Numbered from the stretch's first letter, positions 12,019-25,374 are shown. The stretch is 64,000 nt of DNA from Pogona vitticeps (GCF_051106095.1 NC_135793.1:5499501-5563500), one strand, 5' to 3'. A program made the numbers and translations. The notes: generated by a model from the sequence alone, not told the origin.

Positions 12019-13805
12019 TAAAATCAACTTTAATTGATTTTAAAGTTCCAACACATTCAAAACAAAAAAATTGTTAATGCAAGGAAGAAAAACTACAGAG
12101 ACGAAACTTTAAAAAACAATACAAAAGTGGTAAAAAGAAGCCAAAAAATAAAAAAATGCAAGCAGGTGTATTTGGATAACCAGCAGAGAAGTGTAATCTG
12201 GGAGACAAACAAGTTCCTCACAGCCCTGATTCTACTTAGTGGTTTCTCGTTCCCTGCTGCCTTGGGATCATCTTCCACATGGCCAACCGAAGAAAGAGGA
12301 TGAACCATAACAGAGAAAGGAAGCTCTGGCTGGTGATTTAGAAGCCCTCCGTGAGCCTGGTTTGCTGATATCTGTGAGTCATCAGACTACTGGGTGTTAA
12401 CCCTTCCCAACCTTTCCAAGGCTGTCAGAAACCTGGAACATGAATATTCGGATGTTTCGCATCTGTATAGCAACATGGTTGAAACCACTTGCCAGGACAG
12501 CGCATCAAGCTGAGATGAGTCCTCCTGTGCATCTCTGCAGATATCTGCATATCAAGCGAAAATACTTTCCTTGAGTCTCATTTCTCAGGAAACCTTAACT
12601 TTCACAGGGACAGCATGGTAGACCTCCAAGGGCCGACAAGGATGATCCAAAATTACATCCTGTTACCCCCCCCCGACTCCCCATAGATTATATGTGGGCC
12701 CCATCCAGATTTATAGACCAGGCTGCAAAAAAGTATGGATGTTCTATCTTTGAAGACGTAGATGCCTCTGTCAGGGAAGACGGTACCGTATCACCACTAG
12801 AGATGTCAAATTTCCAAAAACTTCCTTCTTTTTTTCCTGGAACGAAACAGAGAGAGAAAAAAAAATGGAAATTTCAGAAATTTTACATCTCTAATCACCA
12901 CCACGCAACCGCATTGACATATGAGCCAAACGTAGTCACTGTTCAAAGCAATGGCATCTTAGGTGAAGAAAGACATCTGTCTGACTTACGGTGTTTTCTC
13001 CGGATTGGATTTCCGAGGCCAAAAATTCGATGGCTGGGTAGCTCCCTTTTAGAACTAACAAGGACCGCTTTGGGAAGAGCATTTTTTTATGTCTGGAAAG
13101 CAGAGGGCTCAAAAACCACCCTTCTGATACAGTAACCTCGTCATGCCCCGTCAACCTGTCGAAAGCTTTTTCATTTTTTAAAAGATGATGCACACCTTAA
13201 TTGCTTAGCCCAGCTAAAGTCTGATTGTTGGTCTTCCCATGGCCTCTTTATCAAATAGTGGAACCAAAGAACAGGAAGTGGACTGACAGAGAGTCTCACG
13301 CCAGAGATAGGAAATACACTCTATCCCCAAAGTGCTAATATTGGCCTCATGAGTCTAATACTTCTAGTCCAAAATCCCCAGATATTTATGTTGTTACCCA
13401 AATTAGCACTCTAATGGATCACACAGCTACTTCTTCTATTCCCAGACAACGTCAACTTCCTGTTCGAAACAGGAAATCTACAGAGTCTCTGCAGCTGGAC
13501 GCTGCTCAGTTTTCGCCCGAGACTTCCTTATTTTCTGAAGAAATACTGTAAAGAAGCATAGAAATCCTGCAAACCATAGACCACCCTGGATTTTAAGGGC
13601 CTTTCTTTCTTCCCGGGCTCTGCTCAGACTCTCCTGAAGCCCATCACCACAAAACACGAAGCCGTTTCAACTCTTGGGAGTCTCCATGTGTCTTGTTTTT
13701 CCCTCTGTTTGGGTTTTTCGAACTGGGAAATGGACGTCCAGTCACTTCTCAGTTTATTTTTGGGTGTCGATGCCCCTGGACCTCCGGAGCTTGCCTACAA
13801 ATGGT
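12019..13805. other. intergenic, no recognised gene
   Basis: About 1.8 kb. The open frame at 12692-13135 (147 codons) has no recognisable domain and contains low-complexity Lys tracts from A-rich DNA; I do not call it. Confidence 0.4.
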
Positions 13806-13807
13806 TT

Positions 13808-13955
13808 AAGATAGTGGTTCTCAACCTTGGGTCTCCAGATGTTCCTGGACTGCAACTCCCAGAAGGCCTTGCCAAGACAGCTAGTGGTGAAGGCTTCTGG
13901 GAGTGGCAGTCCAAGGATGTTTGGGGAACCAAGGTTGGGAACCATTGTTCTAGCC
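13808..13955 (+). mobile_element. hAT-like palindromic MITE, copy 1
   Basis: Ends GTGGTTCTCAACCTTGGG and its complement CCAAGGTTGGGAACCATTG. The whole ~140 bp folds back: GACTGCAACTCCCAGAAG near one end pairs with CTTCTGGGAGTGGCAGTC near the other. Relatives at 13956-14080, 20150-20285, 26015-26148, 31186-31330 and 56669-56816. The terminus resembles MER5/Charlie hAT ends, so the superfamily is inference. Confidence 0.75.
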
Positions 13956-14080
13956 CAGATGTGGGATGTTCTTGGACTGCAAATCCCAGAAATCCTGGCC
14001 AGCACAGCTAGTGGTGAAGGCTTCTGGGAGTGGCAGTTCAAGAACGTTTGGGGGCCCAAGGTTGGGAGCCATAAATTTAA
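13956..14080 (+). mobile_element. hAT-like palindromic MITE, copy 2
   Basis: Immediately follows copy 1 in the same order (TTCTTGGACTGCAAATCCCA ... AGGTTGGGAGCC), without an intact left terminus. The two are a head-to-tail pair. Confidence 0.7.
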
Positions 14081-15349
14081 GACACTTAAGAACTCAATAC
14101 TCAAGGATGTATATTTCCCAGTCAGGCGAGCGAGAGGAGGGTGCTGTGACATGACCACCCCCCTATACCTTTGTGTGGGAGTGAATTTTACCCAGATGTT
14201 GTTTGCTGGGTTTCTATATGACACAACCCACCTCAGCGTTGCTGCTCAGATTTGTTCCTATGCAAAAAACGGTTTCTGTGGTTTAAACACTAGGTGCCTT
14301 TACAACAGCTTGTAAAATTTCCTGTTAAGAGAATCTGACTGTACAGCGACTGCCTGTTCTTACCAGGTGGCAGGTTTTTCGGTGTTTTTTCTTTCTTTCT
14401 CTGTATTTCCATCAGACGATAAAGCATCGAAGGAGTCACTCGTCTTGCACCAGGTCTGCGCTTCCTTCCACCAGGACTCATTTTTGCCGATGCTAGAATG
14501 TTCCAATGGGGTAAGGCTTTCTAAATATTTTGTGGGACTCCAGTTTTAAGAAGACGTTTCCACCTAGGGAGACAAAATCTGAACTAAAAGGTTTGAGACC
14601 AGCATTCGGGTTTTTTTTGGGGGGGGAGAGACAGTTTGAAGGCGCCTACAAAGTGGTCAAAAGCCAGAGGCAGTGAAATGTTAAGAGTCATCGCTGTCTT
14701 GAAAGATTGAGCGAGGCTGTTGAGATCAATTTCTTGACTAATTGGCTGCCTTTTAGGCAACTGATTAATTGGATACGTTTTTATTTTTTTAAAAAATTAA
14801 AAAGTAGATGGAGCAAGTTTGTTCGATGCAGAATGCAAATTGGAAGAAATGCTATTTTTGTCTAAAAATTATCAAGGCCTCTCATTCCACACTGGAAACA
14901 CCCTGCTTTTTTCTTTTTTAAATAGTCTTTATTTTTTCTCTCTTAGATTCAAAACAGGCAAAGAAACACAAGCATCTTCTACAAAAGCTGTAAATGGGAT
15001 GAGCTTTGTAATGAATAGATTTTTAAAAATTTGGAATTGTCTACTGAGAGTGTTTGAGATACTTTTTGGAGCCTGTTGAAACGCTGGAGTGGAGAAAGTT
15101 AGGTATATTATAACCCTCATCACAACACCTGTAGATGTCTTCCTTCTTTAGAGAGATCCAGAGAGAAAGTTGACAATACGTGTGTGTAGAATATGGTTGA
15201 GGTGAGGTGGCAGCTAACACTTCCTAGCTATAAAGAATTTATTTACACCAGCAATCTGGAATATGTATAGATTTAGAAGAGGTTGCCTTGTTACTCTGTG
15301 CTAGCATATCAGGCAGAATTAAAATTAAAGAAGACGAAAACACAGTGGC
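14081..15349. other. intergenic, no recognised gene
   Basis: About 1.3 kb AT-rich DNA. Short open frames show no motif. Confidence 0.45.
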
Positions 15350-15475
15350 ACCATAAAGACTAACTGATATATATTTAATGTGAGCTTTCGTAGACAAGCC
15401 TGAGGAAGTGGACTTGTTTACGAAAGCTCACCTAAAAATACAGCAGTTAGTTGTTAAGGCGCCACAATGTTTTTC
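15350..15475. mobile_element. inverted-repeat retroelement remnant
   Basis: Contains TGAGCTTTCGTAGACAAG and its near complement CTTGTTTACGAAAGCTCA about 25 bp apart, flanked by GTGGCACCATAAAGACTAAC and its complement-like GTTAGTTGTTAAGGCGCCAC. From memory this resembles ends of reptilian Penelope-like or SINE-type repeats; only the palindrome is directly visible. Confidence 0.5.
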
Positions 15476-15839
15476 TCATCTTTTAATTTTTTAATGTTTT
15501 TCTTTCCTTTTCGCCTGATAGCCAGTAAGTGGCCATTTCCTGTGTGCTTTCTCAACCAAGCGGGGAGAAGGGTGGACCACCAGCGATATATACAGCAAAG
15601 CTGCTCTCTTGCGATGCCATCTCACACGGCTATGCTAGTATAATGCCAGATGAGTGTTTATTATCAATAGATATGGTGCAATAACAAGGTGTGGGCCAAG
15701 AGGCCGCCGCGGGGGCAAGCCCAAACAGCTCACTCAAAGCTTGCTCAGTTGGTGTGAAGTGAACAGGAAAGGCGTAAACCACAGCAACAGCACAAACCGC
15801 TCAAGAGGTCCTGCTCGTGCACTTCATAATGCAGAAGCT
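15476..15839. other. no recognised feature
   Basis: About 360 bases with no recognised repeat or gene. Confidence 0.45.
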
Positions 15840-16125
15840 CTCTTAGTCTTCATCTTAGAACTGCAGAGTTCTAAGAAGGGGCCCTATAGATCATCAAGTC
15901 CAGCTCCTGTCAAGAAGGCACAGCGCAGACTCTAACTCCCAACCGGTGGAGACCTAAACCCCACCGAGCTATCCAGCTGCTCAACAATAATCTTAGAACT
16001 ACAGAGCTGGAAGGGACCCAATGGATCCTCGAATCCAGCACCTCTCAAGGAGGCACAGTGGAGGATTGAACCCCCAACCTCTGGCTCCACAGCCAGAGAC
16101 CTAAACCATGGAGCTACCCAGTCGT
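15840..16125 (-). mobile_element. two tandem tRNA-headed SINE copies
   Basis: Two reverse copies, about 15840-15980 and 15985-16125, each ending in GAGCTA preceded by GACCTAAACC. The second keeps GGCTCCACAGCCAGAGACCT. Same family as 3235-3385. Confidence 0.75.
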
Positions 16126-16994
16126 TCTCAACAGAGCAATCCTGAGAACATTACTGCATGCTGTCAACAGGGTAGCTTTGTGGCCCACTTCCATCTCTTC
16201 TTGCCCATGACATCCAGTTGTTGATGGTGTCTCAGTCTGCGTGCAATCCGAAAACTGGAACCAAGGCCCTCCCTCCCTTTTTTTTTCCAGCCTAGGAAAC
16301 GCTGTTCAGACATTGCACCTCTGTTCCGAGCCGGGCAGGCAGAGCTGTTGCGATGCATGCCAAGCTTTGGCAGAGGAAGCGTCCGGAGCGAAGTGATCAC
16401 ATACATCTCGGTGCCACTGCCCAAAGCGACAAAAAACAAAAAAACAAAAAAAACCCCCCACAAACTTGGAAGACTCACCGAGGAGAGAATCGGGAACTTT
16501 GTCAGCTAGAAGAGCTAAGCGAGAGAGCACTTTCCTGGAGGGGGAGCTTTAAAGGTTAATTTTTGAGAGAGTGCTGAAGAAGCGCAGCTGATCCAAAATG
16601 CTATGTTGGCGTGGAAGAGGGACGGGGAATATACAGCTGGCATGCACACCACACCGCCACTGGCTACTGGTCCCTTTCCAGATCCCGTTGAAAACTCCCC
16701 AGATTTTCAGAGCTTCAAGGGAACGCCTTTCTCTCCGTCTTGTGATTCAGGCTCCCCCAGCACTCTCTTTCCACGGGCTAGCAAATATTTTTCTGGCCAG
16801 CTTTAGGAAACTGTGTGGGCTAAAGAGAAAGTTTTCTGTTTTGTGCTTTTTAAAAAAATCATGGAATGGTGCCTTTTTCTTCTTTAAAAAAACAAAACCC
16901 TGTGCGCTCCTGGGGTTTGGTTTGGTTTTTAATGTTTTGAGATGGTTTTACTTCCATACGATGCATTCAGTCTGATTTTAAGATGGTAATATAT
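16126..16994. other. intergenic, no recognised gene
   Basis: About 870 bp; open frames on both strands at 16164-16975 share no family feature and include poly-Lys from A-rich DNA. Confidence 0.4.
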
Positions 16995-17155
16995 GGGTCT
17001 GATGGCTGTTGTGGGTTTTTCGGGCTCTTTGGCCGTGTTCTGAAGAACAGCCTTCAGAACACGGCCAAAGAGGAAGAACAACCTTCAGAACTTGGCCAAA
17101 GAGCCCGAAAAACCCACAAAAACCATCAGATCCTGGCCGTGAAAGCCTTTGAGAA
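16995..17155. mobile_element. Penelope-like terminal repeats in inverted pair
   Basis: TGTTGTGGGTTTTTCGGGCT, then CTTTGGCCGTGTTCTGAAG, is followed about 30 bp later by its complement (TTCAGAACTTGGCCAAAGAG then CCCGAAAAACCCACAA). The right end ATCCTGGCCGTGAAAGCCTT also occurs at the border of the Penelope-like element at 60.1 kb. No coding part lies between the arms. Confidence 0.7.
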
Positions 17156-17449
17156 TACAAATATAGGGGTCCATCGTTTTACCCCCACCTCATTTTGTAA
17201 GGTGCCTCGTGGACTATAAATAAAATGAGATGAATACTTAATAGGTCTGTACAGAGATTTTGCTCTCTTCAATATGGATTTTGGGTTTTGTTTGTTTCTA
17301 CAGAAGCAACCTCAGCTAGAAAACCCATCTTTATAACTTATTCCACAATTTGGGTGGGGTGGGGTTCTTCATAACATCCTAATTTGGAAAGGAGCTTCTA
17401 ATTCCTTATTTAGAGAATTTTTCCCCCCATGGTGGAAAATGTTAGAACT

Positions 17450-17705
17450 GGATGGCTCCGAGGTTTAGGCATCTGAAGCCCAAGGTTGAGAGTTCGATTC
17501 CCGCTGTACGTCCTCGACAAGGGCTAGACTTAATGATCCATAGGGGCGCTTCCGGCTCTGCGTTTCTAAGATGATGACAATCTTGATAGTAACCTCGGAA
17601 CTGCAGAGCTGGAAAGATCATAGTGTCCAGCTTCTGCCAAGGAGGCACCACGGGGGAATTGAACCCCCAACCGCTGGCGACTCAGCCAGATACCAAAAGA
17701 AACAC
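17450..17705. mobile_element. tRNA-headed SINEs, convergent pair
   Basis: A + copy at 17450-17575 (GGCTCCGAGGTTTAGGCATC, GAGAGTTCGATTCCCGC) is followed by a minus copy at about 17585-17700 (GGAATTGAACCCCCAACC). Both have the CTGCRRAGCTGGAAGG-like tail. Confidence 0.7.
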
Positions 17706-18451
17706 AGAGCTATTAATTTCTCCCTTTTCCATGCCTAATCTGATCCTTTTAATTGCCCCACCCATCTCACAGAGCAGTTCCTCATGCCCTATTCACGTGC
17801 ATTAACACCCAGGAGCAAAAAGCTTAGCAGTCCCGAACGTTTTAACGCACAGGCCTGTGCTGGATGCGGGATGTCTCCCGACCACCCTTGATTGTTCTTG
17901 TTCTTTTCAAATGAGATTTTTGAAAGTGGAGGAATAAATTTCCCTCAGAGGGGGTTTTGCCCAGCGTCGCAGCACTTCTTTGTACAACTTTGGAAAGGCC
18001 TACGCTGGGTGCAATAACAACTATGGAAGGACAACGCAAGAAAGCCAAAGCAGAAGGCATTCTCGGCTTGTCTGGGGACGTTCCAGGAGGGACATTGGCC
18101 TGCAGAGGATCCCAAGCCCTCACGTGTCTGTGTCACACGGGACGAGGAAGAAACTTCTCCTAAAGTGGCGTTGTTTGTTTCCCTCTTATTGGGAAGATTA
18201 TGAGGGGAAGTAAACAAATGAAGTAAAGAAATGAAACCTAATAAGGATGGGAACAAGCCATCACGTCTGTTCTGCTGAAGCAAGCCAACAGCTCTTTGGA
18301 AATGACACAGTTGCTCTTCCTATGCCTTCCCGAAGCATTGGCCTTTTAAGGTGGAATCCTCAGAACTACACAAAAGTTCCTTTTTTAAGACTCCGACTCT
18401 AACCCAAAACTCTAGCTGACTGGAAATTCTGGTCTTCTCTCTTGGTAGAGA
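17706..18451. other. intergenic, no recognised gene
   Basis: About 750 bases upstream of the GATA array; no gene or repeat recognised. Confidence 0.45.
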
Positions 18452-19448
<997 letters not shown>

Positions 19449-19774
19449 CTGTGGTTTCTTGAGTTTGGAACCGTATACCTCACAACTGATGTTGACGAAC
19501 TACCCAACATCTGCAACAAAACATTGCAACATTGCATTACAAGGCCCATGTTTTCTTGAATGATGGGTTCAACCGTCGAACCTCAGAAGGAGGTCAACTG
19601 GGTTTTGTGGGAAATTTTTAAACGGAGGCTGGCTGACTGTTCTGTCACGGAAGTGGACTGTGGCTTCCTGACTGACGGGGGACTGGACTGGAGGTCCTTC
19701 AACTCTATAAGGAAACTCATTTTAAAAGAGCAACATTGGTATATGGGTACATGGAAGGAGAGAAGAAACAGTTT

Positions 19775-19775
<1 letters not shown>

Positions 19776-19807
<32 letters not shown>
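19776..19807 (+). repeat. (CT)n microsatellite
   Basis: Sixteen CT units. Confidence 0.95.
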
Positions 19808-19811
<4 letters not shown>

Positions 19812-19916
19812 TTAACTGTAGTTGGTTTGTAAAAAAAAACTGTTGCAAAAGTACAGAGTCTGTTTGACACTTTACAGGAAGGCTGCATACTAAATCCAGC
19901 AAGCATAAAACAACTT

Positions 19917-19919
<3 letters not shown>

Positions 19920-19983
<64 letters not shown>
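19920..19983 (+). repeat. (AG)n microsatellite
   Basis: About 32 AG units, 110 bp after a CT tract of opposite polarity, so the two could fold against each other. Confidence 0.95.
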
Positions 19984-19986
<3 letters not shown>

Positions 19987-20149
19987 GTGAGAACGGAAAT
20001 CCTGCTTTATTGTAAAAGTAGTTTGCACCACACCCAAACCATCTGTAAGAACTAGAAAGTTTTCTGGGGCAACAGCCTTAAAAAAAAATCAGTAAAGACG
20101 TTGATATTTCTGCAAGTCTGATGAACCAAGAAATCTGAAGCTTTGTGCA

Positions 20150-20285
20150 TTATCCCAACTTTGGGTCCACCAGATGTTCTTGGACTACAACTCCCAGAAA
20201 TCCTGGCCAGTACAGCGAGCGGTGAAGGCTTCTCGGAGTTTTTGTCCAAGAACCTCTGAGGAGTCAAGGTTGGGACCCACTGCAC
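20150..20285 (+). mobile_element. hAT-like palindromic MITE
   Basis: Contains CCCAACTTTGGGTCCACCAG, then TTCTTGGACTACAACTCCCA, and GGTTGGGACCCACTG at the right end. Confidence 0.75.
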
Positions 20286-21339
20286 TATACCCTTTGACCT
20301 GGTAGGATCCTTAGTGAAATTGAGAAGATGTATTTCTAAGTAGACATGTGTCGTACTGCACTCTAAATCTAGGTTCAAGAATATCAACCATAGATAGCTG
20401 CTCTACTGGAATATCAGCTGGAAGCCAGTTGTTGTTCTGTTATGTATAGTCCAACAAAAGGAACTTTGCCAAGGTCTGATCATGGGAAGTCATCTTTGAA
20501 AGATCTCCACCCTGTAGTGGTCATTTCCACCAGAACATTAGCCATCTCCCTATTGCAAATGAACTAAGACCCTGATGATCATCACTCTCCCCTGGGTTCA
20601 GTATGGCTTTTCACTGATGGCCAGGTTCTGTTGTGGTGAACGTACAGTTGGACCATGTCTTCCATTGCCCCACCTCAGCTTTTTAGTGAATGGGCTTTAT
20701 GCTTTTGTTTATCTTGATTGTGTTGTCATATTTTTTTATTCATATCAGAGCACTGCACAGATCAGCAAGTTTCCGGTGCAATGCTTCTGGAAGTGAACAA
20801 CTGGCCCATTGAATGTACTCACAATGCTTTCCCACTCTTCAGCTCCTTCTATGTTAATTACTATAAAAAATGAACAAGGAAAACTATACAACTGTTTTTC
20901 AAGCTTTGTTGGCATTTGCGACCTTGAGCATCCCGGAGGTAGCACAGTAAGGCTGAATATAAACACTGGAATGAACACAGCTATTTATGAAATGATTTAT
21001 GAAGCACTTTTATAATGGCTGAAATCCCGTTGTGCAGCTTTGTGGGCGCAACAATGATGTCATCGAGAGCAACGGCAAGTCCCTGCGGTCAGACACAAAT
21101 TGCTGCTGATTCAAGGCGATTATGAGCCACACGCAACTCATACGCAGTGTTAAGAGAGTTGCAGGCAGCTCAAACTCAAGAAAGGCCACCTTCAACCAGC
21201 AGCAATTGGCTTCTACTGATGACATCATCACTGTGGGCCAGTGGATTCCAGTCACCGCATGGGTGCATCCAGTAGCTGATTCATGTGTGTGCTATTTATG
21301 GTGAAAATAACCAACATGCTCTTTTCCTTTACTTTACAG
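20286..21339. other. upstream intronic or intergenic DNA of P2RY10
   Basis: No gene seen. It ends with the pyrimidine tract CTCTTTTCCTTTACTTTACAG, which forms a good splice acceptor for the P2RY10 coding exon, so upstream non-coding exon(s) probably lie to the left. I could not place them. Confidence 0.5.
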
Positions 21340-21403
21340 AGTATATAATCATTCCAAGGCAGTAACCCCTCCAGGGCACAGGGTTTTTAACTGGAGCACA
21401 GAG
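21340..21403 (+). promoter_or_regulatory. P2RY10: P2RY10 5' UTR part of coding exon
   Basis: The acceptor ending at 21339 (TTTACTTTACAG) is followed by 64 bases to the ATG. The intron end carries CCAACATGCT about 20 bases before the acceptor, a phrase also found before the acceptor of the second P2RY10 copy at 33790-33831. That shared intron end supports a coding exon preceded by a spliced non-coding exon. Confidence 0.6.
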
Positions 21404-22381
21404 ATGCTACTGATGCAGAGCACAAGTGCCACAGAAAACTGTGGACCTGGTCAAGATTTCCAGCATTCTCTTTATGCCGCCACGTACACCATCATCTTTA
21501 TCCCAGGGCTCCTGGCCAACAGCGTGGCCCTTTGGATTTTATGCCGCTTTGTCGGCAAGCAAAACAAAACTGTGCTCTTCATGGTAAACTTGGCCGTGGC
21601 AGACTTCATTCACGTCCTCTCCTTACCTCTACGGATCTATTATTATATCAACTACAGGTGGCCATTCGGGAGATTCTTGTGCCAGTTTTGTTTCTATCTG
21701 AAATATCTGAACATGTACGCCAGCATCTGCTTCCTCACTTGCATCAGCGTGCAAAGGTATTTCTTCCTGCTCCACCCCTTCAAAGCCAAGGACTGGAAGC
21801 GGAGATACGACGCGGCGGTGTGTTTTGCAGTGTGGGTCGTGGTTGGGGCCGCTTGCTTGTCCTTTCCGCTGCTGAGAAGTTTTGATTCCCCCGAGACATG
21901 TTTCACCGAACTCAGCGTCAAGAAGATCGGAAGCAAGACAAATTCCATTGTGGCCGTGATGATGGCTGAGGTCGTTGGCTTCTTTGTCCCCCTTACCGTT
22001 GTTGTGTATTGCACGTGGAAAACAAAAGCTTCACTGCAGGAACGTCAAATCCCCCACCAAAGCACGATGGAAAAACAGAAAGCATTGCGTATGGTTGCCA
22101 CATGTGCCGTTGTGTTCTTTGTGTGCTTCACTCCCTATCACATCGTCTTCTTCTTCTTCATGATGGTCAAGGAGAATGTCATCAAGGACTGTACCATAGG
22201 ACGCCATATTCTGTACCTTCACCCTTTCTGCTTAAGCCTGGCGAGCTTCAATTGTTGTCTGGATCCAATTCTCTATTTTTTCATGACGTCCGAATTCCAG
22301 GGTCAGATATTAAGGCATAGCAGCTTGGCCATCCGGAGTCGTTTGATGAGCAAAGACAGTTCGTCCTCTTTTAAGGAATAA
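21404..22381 (+). CDS. P2RY10: P2Y receptor family member 10 (lysophosphatidylserine receptor), copy 1
   Basis: A 325-residue class A GPCR in a single exon. Seven membrane segments are visible, with IFIPGLLANSVALWILCRF (about 31-49) as TM1 and NLAVADF (62-68) in TM2. Cys93 and Cys166 would form the TM3-ECL2 disulphide. QRY (117-119) stands where DRY is usual, CFTPYH (241-246) is the TM6 motif and DPILY (287-291) the TM7 motif. The tail RSRLMSKDSSSS closely matches the end of mammalian P2RY10, which decides the orthology. P2RY10 senses lysophosphatidylserine and related lysolipids at the plasma membrane of lymphoid cells and couples mainly to G12/13 (family knowledge). Length matches the usual about 340 residues. 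The start has a purine at -3; a second Met at residue 4 could also serve. A paralogue follows 11.5 kb downstream. Confidence 0.96.
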   Translation: MLLMQSTSATENCGPGQDFQHSLYAATYTIIFIPGLLANSVALWILCRFVGKQNKTVLFMVNLAVADFIHVLSLPLRIYYYINYRWPFGRFLCQFCFYLKYLNMYASICFLTCISVQRYFFLLHPFKAKDWKRRYDAAVCFAVWVVVGAACLSFPLLRSFDSPETCFTELSVKKIGSKTNSIVAVMMAEVVGFFVPLTVVVYCTWKTKASLQERQIPHQSTMEKQKALRMVATCAVVFFVCFTPYHIVFFFFMMVKENVIKDCTIGRHILYLHPFCLSLASFNCCLDPILYFFMTSEFQGQILRHSSLAIRSRLMSKDSSSSFKE

Positions 22382-23050
22382 ATGAATGGGGGTTCCAAAT
22401 TGGACAAAGAACGATAGGCGTAGGAAGGCGTGTTTGCGTCCAGTTTCCATTCCTGCTAGAGACTGTTGACTTTACGGAATGGAAGCAGTTCACCAGGTTT
22501 TCAAATAGCAGTGCCCCTCGTCCTTGCCTGAAGATGTTGGCGATTGAACTCAGTTCTTCTATGGGATATATAGAAGGCCACAAACCAGGAGTTTGTGGCC
22601 ATCTCTAATGGGATATGCTAGAAAATTTACCAAATGATAATGCATTCTTCCCAAGGTGGACACAGGAGGGCACTGAAAGATTTAAGAGCCATCTCTCAAA
22701 TGTACCTGAAGATGCCAGCAATTAAACTGGATCCTACTTCATGCCAAGCACATGCCATGCCACGCCACTGAGCTGCTGTGTCCTTGACAATTAGGTGACA
22801 GATTTCTGGACAATGTGTCTGTGAAGAAGCCTTCCGGTTGAAGAAATGGCGCAGGCCACTGCTTTCCACATTTGCTAACGAGAAACCCTACTGATTTCAA
22901 TTGAATTAACGGGACTAATTCACCCCGTGCGCACACTGGGTTGCAGCCTAGGTTGCTTGATCATGAGTTTTCAGTTGGTCGTCCATGAATTTATTCATTG
23001 TGTCTCTCTGTAAATATGTACTAGATGAATAAAATAATCATTCAGAAGAA
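22382..23050 (+). promoter_or_regulatory. P2RY10: P2RY10 3' UTR with poly(A) signal
   Basis: Sequence after the TAA stop contains AATAAA at 23028-23033 followed by AATAATCATT. It is the first canonical signal after the CDS, so cleavage is likely near 23045-23060. Inference from position only. Confidence 0.55.
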
Positions 23051-24420
23051 AAGGGGAGGATATAGAGTACAATACTGCTGACAACCATTGAAGACAAACA
23101 TCAGGCCCCCTTCAGAAGTGCAGTCTCAATACGTCAGAGCAAAATGTGAGAATCAGAGCACAGGAAACTGGAGCTGTGTATGCTGGGCTGGTCCTGACCT
23201 TGAATCCCTTGAATATCCATTATGGCCCACAAACATACAGGCACCATGGTCAGCTCCTGAGTGTAGCAAGCAGGATCCCTCCCTTTCTCCTGGCCCAGCC
23301 CATGATTCACTCCAATAGGCAACCAAGATCAATGTGAGGTGCTGAGGAATGCACCTCTGATATTTCGTGGCGGGTTAGTACAGCCCTGACGGATAGCAGG
23401 GGGCCGTCCAAACCAAAGGTGATAGCTTTTAAACTGGTTTTTGAACCCTAGTCTTGCAGAGTCTTAGCAGACACAACGAGCATGCTCAGTAGCAAATCTG
23501 AAGCCCTTTAGAGCGGTCCTTTTGAAGTTCTAATGGTTTTTCTTTTGTTGGAGAAATGTTCCCTTTATTGACTCATTTCAATACCATTTTTGCAGTCCAC
23601 GGTAGTTACACTAGTTATGTCCCGAAACATCTGTCCCTGCTTACTCAAAAGAAAAGGCTTCCCTCTCCTTTTCTCTATAGGAAGATGATCCGTCTTGTCG
23701 TTGAGGAGAGGCATGACCTGAAACAGACCTATCTGATGGAGCAGATCGTTTGTAAACACTGGATGCACATCCTTGTTGAAGCATTTCATAGCAATGGCCA
23801 GACTCCTGGGTCCTCTATGGGGAAACTCAGGATTTGAGTTTCATGGAGAGGAAGTGGGTTTACCTCTGGGTGGGGTGTGGGTGTGGGTAGATGAACATTG
23901 CCATCTTACCGCGGGAAGAAGAGGCAGCGAACATGGCTGGGGGGGGGGAGAGCCACAATGAGGAGAAAGAAGCCACAGAGTGAGGGTGAGGGAGCCAAAG
24001 TCGAGACGGAGGGAGAGAGAAGGAGGAACCACACATCGGCAGGTAACCCACAATGAGCTTTATTACTTCATGTGCGAAACAGCATGAAGCGGCCTGAAAT
24101 GGGCATTTGTTTCCATGTGTCTCCATGTGGCTGCATGGCAGTGGCTGAGGAGCGCATTGGTGGCAGAAGTAGCACTAAGGGTGTTAATCTGGCCGTTGAA
24201 AACACAGCTGGTGCAACTGCGGTTGCTGCCACCACACTCCCACCCGTTCAACCGCTTGTCCGTCATGCCCGGCTGACCAATGAGTGGCAGTGGCCAGGAG
24301 CACCTTGCCAGTGGCCTGTCTTCAGGGTCTACTGGGTCATTGAAGACACTGAGGATGATGTTATGCCATTGGAGTCTCAGCCCCGGGCTATAAATATTGT
24401 GCCTTCCCTCTGTCCATGAA
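23051..24420. other. intergenic, no recognised gene
   Basis: About 1.4 kb. Open frames around 23841-24126 and the 257-codon minus-strand frame at 24063-24836 have no family features; the latter runs through the SINE at 24425-24640. Confidence 0.45.
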
Positions 24421-24424
24421 ACTG

Positions 24425-24645
24425 AAGAGCTCCATGGTTGAGGTCTGTGGCTGCGGAGCCAGAAGTTGGGAGTTTGATTCCCCATTGGGCCTCTCAAAAG
24501 AGCCAGCCTGGGTGGCCTTGGGCCAGCTGCAGCGTCCCAGGACAGTCCACAGAAGAAAGGAATGGCAAGCCACTTCGGAGTTGTCCCTACCTGGAAAACC
24601 CGGAAAACTCCATGAGTCGAAACTGACTCTTGAGGCCATCTGATT
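24425..24645 (+). mobile_element. Sauria-type SINE
   Basis: Head with GGGAGTTTGATTCCCC and tail CTCCATGAGTCGAAACTGAC, followed by CTTGAGGCCATCTGATTG. Same layout as 7798-8052. Confidence 0.75.
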
Positions 24646-25374
24646 GTTCTTATTCTGTGTTGCTGTGGCAGCTGATGATTGGTGGGAACCATAGCTTGGT
24701 ATGACACGATGATGAGGTCATTGACTCTTGAAAATTTTTTATTTTGACATCCTGTGGAAGCAGTTGCTTTTAATGTCTCTTTTCCTTTCGTGACCCCCCT
24801 AAAGAGAGCCACAAAATAAGAGATTGGCTGGAACAAGTTGAGCCGATATGAAGGACAAAACTTATTTTTCTTAAGAGGTCCTCATCTCATGAATGTTGCT
24901 TTTCAGTGAAAGGTCCCCATTTCTTTGGCCTTTCCTCCCAGGGTTAGGCTGCAAACATCAACGTCATCATGATCATCATTAGCAACAGCATAGCAGACCT
25001 TGTTTTGCAGTAAGGTTCACAGACAGAAATGAAACAACTTAAAGATATACATTTTTTTTTACTGGAAAGGAAGTGCAGACAGAGCGATAAATCATCAGGG
25101 TGTTATGCAGATAAACCACACATTGAACGTATTTCTGCCCAAACAGCTCACAGAACACACGGACTAGCAGTGTGGGTTTTTTTTAAAAAAGGAGAACCAA
25201 AGGCAGACACTCAATTTCTGTCTTAAAGCAAGCAAAAATTAATACGCTCTTCTTTCCCCGCCAGTCCCTTCAATGACAGGGGAAGACACTTGGATGTCAG
25301 TCTTCCAACCCATAAAAAATAAAAATCTCCTTGCAGAATGAAGTTTTGCTGCTCTTCTTGACCTCGAATGTCAG
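24646..25374. other. intergenic, no recognised gene
   Basis: About 730 bases without recognised features. Confidence 0.45.

Noticed and set aside
13754-14315. overlapping open frames with repeated MFLDC-like peptides on both strands
   Set aside because: They come from the palindromic hAT-like MITE pair, which reads similarly on both strands.
24063-24836. 257-codon minus-strand open frame
   Set aside because: It runs through the SINE at 24425-24645 and shows no domain or coding bias.
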